This document shows, in pieces, positions 59,469 to 64,000 of a stretch of DNA of 64,000 nt. The notes under the pieces are model-generated. The model made no database searches and was not told the DNA's origin. It saw only the letters and a program-made list of their open reading frames with translations. This DNA is from Chthonomonas sp. (GTDB taxonomy: Bacteria > Armatimonadota > Fimbriimonadia > Fimbriimonadales > Fimbriimonadaceae), in NCBI GenBank assembly GCA_016788425.1, contig JAEURQ010000002.1, positions 496,001 through 560,000 on the forward strand. The letters are read 5' to 3'. Within the stretch, counting starts at the first letter, position 1. Each line of letters opens with the position of its first letter. A program made the translations under genes and the position numbers.

Positions 59469-60308
59469 TTACTTACCGGCGGCGACGACGATGCCCGTGA
59501 TCACGTGCGGCTTGTTCGGTTCCATTCGGCTGAATCGGAACGCTACCTTCCCGCGCTGCAGATACTTGACGACGAACGAATCGCCGGCTAGATCGTAGCC
59601 ATCGGGTTGGAAGTACTTGTTCGACAGCGTCTTGAAGTTGTCGCCAAACTTGATACCGCGGCTGGTGCGCACGTTTGGATCGTTGATGCCGATCGCTTCG
59701 ATTTGCACGACACGGTTGAACTTGTCGATGACGAACGAGTAGCGGGCATTCTTGCGCTTGTAAACCCACTTGGTGAACTGCACGGAAGTTGCCGTGGTCG
59801 AACCACCGCCGCCGCTACCGCCGTTCCCACCGCCGGGGCCACCGGGAAGGGGAGGCGAGCCGCCATCGCGACCACCGGCGTCGGCCGGCGACATGTCGCC
59901 CGCACCGGCATTGGCTTGTCGCCAACCGACGTTGCTAAACGGATCGCCAATAAAATCTTCGCCTGAACCAGGTCGGGTCACGGCTCCCGGAGGTGCCATA
60001 TCGCCCGAGCCGGGGCTACCGCCGCCAGCCGGAGCACCGCCGCCCTTCGGCGGGCGGGTGAGGCCTTGTTCGCCACCGCCACCGCCGCCGCCTGCGCCAC
60101 CGGCTCCACCGCCGGTGCCGAGCGTAATCGCGAGGATGTCATCGGGCGGGCCGAACTTGTTGATTACCTTGAGGCCGGGGGAATACAGCGGGATCCCAAC
60201 CAGCGCCGTTTCGGCGACGCGGCCAATGCGCTTGGTGCGCGGTTGGGCGTCAATGGTCAGGGTCGAAGCCACGAGGGCTAGGCTCAAAACAGCCGGGAAT
60301 AACTTCAT
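59469..60308 (-). CDS. Exported glycine-rich protein of unknown function
   Basis: The 279-residue product from the ATG at 60308 (GGAGG 13 nt upstream) has a signal peptide (LFPAVLSLALVASTLT), then a segment PGLKVINKFGPPDDILAIT, a long Gly/Pro/Ser-rich linker (about residues 68-165), and a C-terminal TKWVYKRKNARYSFVIDKFNRVVQIEAIG domain of ~100 residues that repeats KFGDNFKTLSNKYFQPDGYD. The two ends look like one small domain split or duplicated (GLKVINKFGPPD with FKTLSNKYFQPDG). Codon use is normal. Confidence 0.75.
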   Translation of the reverse strand: MKLFPAVLSLALVASTLTIDAQPRTKRIGRVAETALVGIPLYSPGLKVINKFGPPDDILAITLGTGGGAGGAGGGGGGGEQGLTRPPKGGGAPAGGGSPGSGDMAPPGAVTRPGSGEDFIGDPFSNVGWRQANAGAGDMSPADAGGRDGGSPPLPGGPGGGNGGSGGGGSTTATSVQFTKWVYKRKNARYSFVIDKFNRVVQIEAIGINDPNVRTSRGIKFGDNFKTLSNKYFQPDGYDLAGDSFVVKYLQRGKVAFRFSRMEPNKPHVITGIVVAAGK

Positions 60309-60457
60309 AATTCGATTACACGCCTCCTTGCGGCGATTCCAAAGAGTCAGACGCCCCCACCCGCCCTTTTTGTTACACGCGTTTTTCCCGGGCCGGGTAT
60401 ACCCATGCGACATCTCCGCGTTCCTATACGTCGGAATATTCACAGGTACAAAAACTC

Positions 60458-60775
60458 ATGGCAGCTTCTGTAACAACTTCACAATGGGACACCGAGGTTC
60501 TTAACTCGGACGTCCCCGTTCTTGTCGACTTTTGGGCTACCTGGTGTGGTCCGTGCCGCATGATTGGCCCCAGCATTGACGAGCTTTCCAGCGAGTACGC
60601 GGGCAAGGCCAAGGTGCTTAAGCTCAACGTGGACGAGGAAGGCGATATCGGCGCAAAGTATGGCGTCATGAGCATTCCCGCTCTGCTCGTGTTCAAGGGC
60701 GGCCAACTGGTCGAACAGAATGTCGGCGCGATGCCGAAGCCGCAAATCGCGGCCATGCTCGACCGCCACATCTAA
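60458..60775 (+). CDS. trxA: Thioredoxin
   Basis: The 105-residue thiol-disulfide carrier has the active site W29-C-G-P-C33 in VDFWATWCGPCRMI, the cis-Pro loop GVMSIPALLVFKGG and standard length. It is divergent from the Gly-rich gene and ends before a bidirectional terminator. It can reduce the Bcp peroxiredoxin encoded at 36106. Confidence 0.96.
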   Translation: MAASVTTSQWDTEVLNSDVPVLVDFWATWCGPCRMIGPSIDELSSEYAGKAKVLKLNVDEEGDIGAKYGVMSIPALLVFKGGQLVEQNVGAMPKPQIAAMLDRHI

Positions 60776-60782
60776 GTCCCAC

Positions 60783-60817
60783 AAAAAGAATGCCCCGGCG
60801 AACCACTGCCGGGGCAT
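60783..60817. terminator. Terminator between trxA and flgE
   Basis: ATGCCCCGGC and GCCGGGGCAT form a 10-bp stem. The T-run (TTCTTTTTG) is on the minus-strand side, so it mainly ends the flagellar unit, and trxA only weakly. Confidence 0.8.
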
Positions 60818-60839
60818 TGTTGCGTTAGCCGCTAGGGCC

Positions 60840-62171
60840 TTAACGCTTCATGTTGATCAGGTCTTGCAGCATTTCGTCGACCGTGGTGACAACCCGCGTG
60901 TTGGCTTGGAAGCCACGCTGCGTGATGATCAGGTCGGTGAACTCGTTCCCGATGTCCACGTTCGATTGCTCAAGGAAGCCCGAGTTGACGACCCCGCGAC
61001 CACCCGAGCGCGGCGTTCCGACGACGGGGATGCCCGAGTTGTCGGTGTTGCGCCACAGGTTGCTGCCTTGGCGTTCCAGACCGCCCGGGTTAGGGAAGAT
61101 CGCCATGGCGATGTTGCCCAGCGAGCGGGTCAGACCGTTGGTGAAGAGACCGGTCACGACGCCGTCGGTGCTAACCGAGAAGCTCGAGAGCGATCCGGGC
61201 GGGAAGCCATCTTGCTCGTCCAGATTCACCTGCGATTCGGGAGCGGTAGCGGAGCCGGTTTTCAGCTGAGTGACCTTGCTCATGTCAAGCGAGAACGGAA
61301 AGTCCAGCGAGTTGCCCGGCGTCGGCACAGTGACGGTGCGGATCGCGTCGCCATTCAGCACGTTCCCGTTGACGTCAAAGTCAAGCGCGGCCCCTTCGGG
61401 TGAAGCGCCATCTGACTGCGCGATTTCCACACCGTTGCCGTCCATGACGCGCCATTGCCATCGCGAGTTGACGCCCGGAGCTGCCGGAGTAAACGGCGCT
61501 TCTTGACGATTGAAGAACTCGACGCTGACATCGTGGCTCCCGCCTTGGCCGTCAAACACGCGGAACTTTGTGGTCCAGTCGGCGACGCCCGGCGCGGTGC
61601 GCGGGTCGCTGCCGACTGCGTGGTAGCCCGAGAGGTTGCCGGCGAGGGCCGACTTGGTGGTTGCCTGCACCGCGTTGAGGCGTCCGATCGGGATGTTCAC
61701 CCGGCTCGAGGCGTCAATCGGGATGCTCGTGCTTTGCGAGCCTTGGCGAATGAAGTCCCAACCGAGGACGCGCTCGCCCGTCGCCCGGTGAACCATGTCC
61801 CCGTTCGAGTCGAGGTCAAAGGCGCCGTCGCGAGTGTAAGCCACACGGCTGCCATCTCCCGTCATGAAGTACCCGTTGCCCTGGATAGCCAGGTCGGTCG
61901 GGCGGTTGGTAGCGTTAAGCGATCCTTGCTCGTTATTGACGTCCGTGCCAGCCACCAACACGCCAAGACCGAACTGGATAGGGTTCGTCCCGCCGAGGCT
62001 CCCGGTCGGGCGACCAGCGCCGCGAATGGTTTGGGCCAACATGTCTTGGAACGTGACGCGGCTACCCTTGTAGGCGGTCGTGTTCACGTTGGCAACGTTG
62101 TTGCCGATGATGTTCATGCGCGTTTGTTGCGCTTTGATGCTGGCGACGCCAGCGAGCATTGCTTGTAGCAT
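60840..62171 (-). CDS. flgE: Flagellar hook protein FlgE
   Basis: The 443-residue hook subunit starts with MLQAMLAGVASIKAQQTRMNIIGNNVANVNTTAYKG and ends with the paired amphipathic coil (GNEFTDLIITQRGFQANTRVVTTVDEMLQDLINMKR in outline). The AIQGNGYFMTGDG motif and variable middle domain fit the FlgE/F/G family. It is the last gene of the leftward flagellar unit. Confidence 0.93.
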   Translation of the reverse strand: MLQAMLAGVASIKAQQTRMNIIGNNVANVNTTAYKGSRVTFQDMLAQTIRGAGRPTGSLGGTNPIQFGLGVLVAGTDVNNEQGSLNATNRPTDLAIQGNGYFMTGDGSRVAYTRDGAFDLDSNGDMVHRATGERVLGWDFIRQGSQSTSIPIDASSRVNIPIGRLNAVQATTKSALAGNLSGYHAVGSDPRTAPGVADWTTKFRVFDGQGGSHDVSVEFFNRQEAPFTPAAPGVNSRWQWRVMDGNGVEIAQSDGASPEGAALDFDVNGNVLNGDAIRTVTVPTPGNSLDFPFSLDMSKVTQLKTGSATAPESQVNLDEQDGFPPGSLSSFSVSTDGVVTGLFTNGLTRSLGNIAMAIFPNPGGLERQGSNLWRNTDNSGIPVVGTPRSGGRGVVNSGFLEQSNVDIGNEFTDLIITQRGFQANTRVVTTVDEMLQDLINMKR

Positions 62172-62240
62172 AGTGGTTCTCTGTTACTGTCCTAGGTTGG
62201 AAAGGGAACCGGGCTCGGCCATTCGGGCCTTGCGTTGCTC

Positions 62241-62306
62241 TCGAACACCGGGGTGTTCGATCCAGCGGTTTTCAGTTCTGTTTCCGGTCGTCGCTGGCGA
62301 GCCAGC
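62241..62306. repeat. Two perfect inverted repeats in the flgE leader region
   Basis: TCGAACACC-GG-GGTGTTCGA (62241-62260) and GCTGGC-GA-GCCAGC (62293-62306) lie in the 150-nt gap before flgE (62172-62321). They may be operators or RNA hairpins in a longer flagellar mRNA; no T-run follows. Confidence 0.4.
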
Positions 62307-62321
62307 TACAAATTGTTGGCG

Positions 62322-62708
62322 CTAAACGATGACGGCGCTATCGATGTTGGTAAACACGTTGTCCTTGAGTCCGGCCTTGTCCACGGCGGTGATGACCGTC
62401 CGGTTCTTGACCGAGACCACGAGGGCCACGTCGTCGACCATGACCAGCGATTCGCGCGCACCTTTGGCGGCGGCCTGATCCACCCCCTTCATCACTCGCT
62501 CCCATTCGCCTTGACCGAGTTCGATGTTGCGGCTCGCCAGACGGGTCTGGGCGTGGCCACTCACCTTGAGGCGGTCGGCAAGAAGGGATTGAAACTCGGC
62601 GCCTTGCTGAGCACGATCGACCGGCGTGGTCGGCGCACTTGTGGCCGGGGTGACGCCCCGGGTGGCCAGCATGTCGCTAAGTTTCGAGTTCTGAATCGGG
62701 TTACTCAT
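62322..62708 (-). CDS. Small flagellar operon protein (TIGR02530-like)
   Basis: The 128-residue protein has LKVSGHAQTRLASRNIELGQGEWERVMKGVDQA and MVDDVALVVSVKNRTVITAV, the pattern of the small protein encoded between flgD and flgE in many Gram-positive-type flagellar operons. Its role in hook assembly is not established. Lies 2 nt after flgD. Confidence 0.85.
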   Translation of the reverse strand: MSNPIQNSKLSDMLATRGVTPATSAPTTPVDRAQQGAEFQSLLADRLKVSGHAQTRLASRNIELGQGEWERVMKGVDQAAAKGARESLVMVDDVALVVSVKNRTVITAVDKAGLKDNVFTNIDSAVIV

Positions 62709-62710
62709 GG

Positions 62711-63367
62711 TTAGTTGCTAAACGAAAGCACGTTCGAGAGCGAGACTTTGACGTTAGTTCCAAGACGATCCTTCATGGTCAGATAGACCGTGCCCTTTTC
62801 GAAAGACACCTTGTCCACCGTGCCATCAAATTCCAGCGGCGAGCCGTCGGCGTTCTTTTGCGTCGGGTGATAGGCAGTTGCCTTTTTGCCGATGAGGTTG
62901 GCCGCGCTGGCCGCATCCAGAATCTGCTGAACGCTCGACGAAACCGCCGAATCACCCACGGCGCGGATGTGTTCGGATTGGATTTCGACAATCCCGCCAT
63001 TGCTTTCTTGCACTTGCAGGAAGCGGTCGCCGTTGCGGATGATGAGTCCCCGCACCACGCCTTGCACGTAGTCGGTGTCGCCAGCGGCGGCATTGGGTCG
63101 GGTGGCCGTAATGGATTTGCCGATCAGCTGGTTCGCCTGCGTAATCTCGTCGTTATTGGAGATTTTATCGAGGCCTTGAACCGTACCGAGCTGCGCCATT
63201 TGGGCGAAGAAGTCGCGGTCGTTCATGGGTTCCAGCGGGTTTTGGTTGGCCAACTGTGTGGTCAACAGCCGCAGGAACGTCTCCATGTTCAGTTCCGAGG
63301 TCTTGCGGGGAGTGGTCGCGCCGAAATACTGCGCGCCATTTACCGGGGTTACTGCGATGTCAGGCAT
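62711..63367 (-). CDS. flgD: Flagellar hook-capping protein FlgD
   Basis: The 218-residue protein caps the growing hook. ETFLRLLTTQLANQNPLEPMNDRDFFAQMAQLGTVQGLDKI is the diagnostic N-terminal region, followed by an SLBB/Tudor-like beta domain with GVVRGLIIRNGDRFLQVQ. It lies 12 nt after fliK. Confidence 0.93.
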   Translation of the reverse strand: MPDIAVTPVNGAQYFGATTPRKTSELNMETFLRLLTTQLANQNPLEPMNDRDFFAQMAQLGTVQGLDKISNNDEITQANQLIGKSITATRPNAAAGDTDYVQGVVRGLIIRNGDRFLQVQESNGGIVEIQSEHIRAVGDSAVSSSVQQILDAASAANLIGKKATAYHPTQKNADGSPLEFDGTVDKVSFEKGTVYLTMKDRLGTNVKVSLSNVLSFSN

Positions 63368-63379
63368 GGTTGAGGTTCC

Positions 63380-64000
63380 CTAGATGAGGTAGTCGAGGCC
63401 CATGGACGTAGGCGAGGTATAAGCTCGGGCGACCGGGGCGAGGGCGTGGCTCGGAGGAGCGAAGTGTCGAGCCAGTTGTTGCTGGCGGGCGAAATCTTGG
63501 TGCGTCGCGGTTTGGTGCTGACCTTGCTGGTTGCCGGAATGGCCGCCGGTGCTCACGTTGAGCGAGCCCAGGCTAAGGCCGCGGCTCTCAACCTGCTGCA
63601 CGAGTTGCTGCTTATTGCTTTCCAGCGACTGCGCGACTTGCTGATTGGTGGCCTGAATCTCGGTGCGGACCTGGCCGTTGTCAAGCTTCACGCTCATCGT
63701 GATCTGGCCCAATTCGCGCGGTTCCAGATGGATGGTCAACGCACCTTCTCGGCGAAACGCGAGGAAAGTCTCGGCGCGGTCCACGATTTGACGGTGCAGT
63801 TTGGCATCGTCAATCGGGGCTTGCGGCTTTTCCTTAGGCTGGCTCGCTTCGGTGCGCGTCGGCGCTACGCCTTCGCGGGTCGTCAAGTCAGCCTTTGGTT
63901 CGTCAACCGGCTTGGAATCCTTGCTTGTTTCCTTGGTTTCGAGGGTGAGGAGTCCGTCCTTAATTGGGGTGGTCTCGCTGCCCTTGAGTTGGAAAACTTC
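63380..64000 (-). CDS. fliK: Flagellar hook-length control protein FliK, C-terminal part (5' end beyond window)
   Basis: The frame is open from the window edge; 206 C-terminal residues are visible. The FliK C-domain LTIHLEPRELGQITMSVKLDNGQVRTEIQATNQQVAQSLESNKQQLVQQVESRGLSLGSLNV (positions in outline) matches the conserved core LxPxxLGxVxVxL..., and a Gln/His-rich tail follows. It controls hook length and export switching with FlhB. Gene order fliK-flgD-small-flgE is standard. Confidence 0.88.
   Translation of the reverse strand, partial: EVFQLKGSETTPIKDGLLTLETKETSKDSKPVDEPKADLTTREGVAPTRTEASQPKEKPQAPIDDAKLHRQIVDRAETFLAFRREGALTIHLEPRELGQITMSVKLDNGQVRTEIQATNQQVAQSLESNKQQLVQQVESRGLSLGSLNVSTGGHSGNQQGQHQTATHQDFARQQQLARHFAPPSHALAPVARAYTSPTSMGLDYLI

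Noticed and set aside
60010-60110. G/C-rich repeats in the Gly-rich gene as a CRISPR or tandem repeat array
   Set aside because: The pattern is just codons for glycine and proline in a low-complexity linker, with no regular spacing.

Overview
The window is about 60% GC and reads as a chromosomal segment of a Gram-negative (diderm), flagellated bacterium. The best guess is the Armatimonadota, Fimbriimonas-like lineage, but this is inferred from gene content only. The supporting signs are a prepilin-like secreted protein beginning with an FTLIELLVV segment, two PEP-CTERM surface proteins, a dockerin-bearing secreted protein, CMP-Kdo synthesis (kdsB), a PagL-like lipid A deacylase, polysaccharide export parts and a flagellar hook cluster. 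I see no phage, transposon, plasmid or CRISPR sequence. Genes are tightly packed; the largest gap is 47745-47992 (248 nt), so no gene-free stretch exceeds 300 nt.

Layout. 1-4779: a truncated BMP-type lipoprotein, DinB protein, 2Fe-2S ferredoxin, accB, an oligopeptide-binding lipoprotein and a coupled AraC regulator. 4861-9708: LemA, a small lipoprotein, purL and a secreted TPR protein. 9709-15915: nadK, an Opp/Dpp-type ATPase, a Wzm/Wzt-like polysaccharide exporter, a stand-alone C-terminal half of carB, a bifunctional-nuclease-family protein and a membrane-anchored helical-repeat protein. 15912-24770: deoC, a cytochrome c/sugar dehydrogenase lipoprotein, a secreted triple-repeat protein, and leftward folC, M14 peptidase, VanX-like dipeptidase and an export protein. 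24865-28579: tRNA-Arg, a tgt lacking its zinc cysteines, pagL-like, then infC-rpmI-rplT with an AUU start. 28753-33815: exported and surface proteins. 33892-37667: tRNA-Thr, panB-panC, peroxiredoxin, a BSP peptidase and a CBS protein. 37760-44479: dnaB, CBM9-like and TPR proteins, a cytochrome, and groESL under a CIRCE-like operator. 44370-52813: dacB, a glycosyltransferase, greA, kdsB, a GH20-like hydrolase and an AmpG-like permease. 52817-60775: pyrC, PEP-CTERM, glycosyltransferase, tRNA-Gly, an inositol-monophosphatase-type enzyme, dnaG-sigma-70 and trxA. 60840-64000: flgE, a small flagellar protein, flgD and fliK (cut by the edge).

The most general signal is in the promoters. About twenty gene starts carry a TANNNT (-10-like) box ending only 5-9 nt before the start codon and lack a usable Shine-Dalgarno sequence, which predicts leaderless mRNAs. 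A smaller set (infC, rplT, groES, the sigma gene, the CsbD gene) has classic leaders. Other standout points are the TGT with all three zinc cysteines replaced, the split carB, the infC/rpmI out-of-frame overlap, a palindromic LacI/cre-type operator before the dockerin protein, a low-GC panC inside a high-GC operon, and an orphan transcription unit at 47745-47980.
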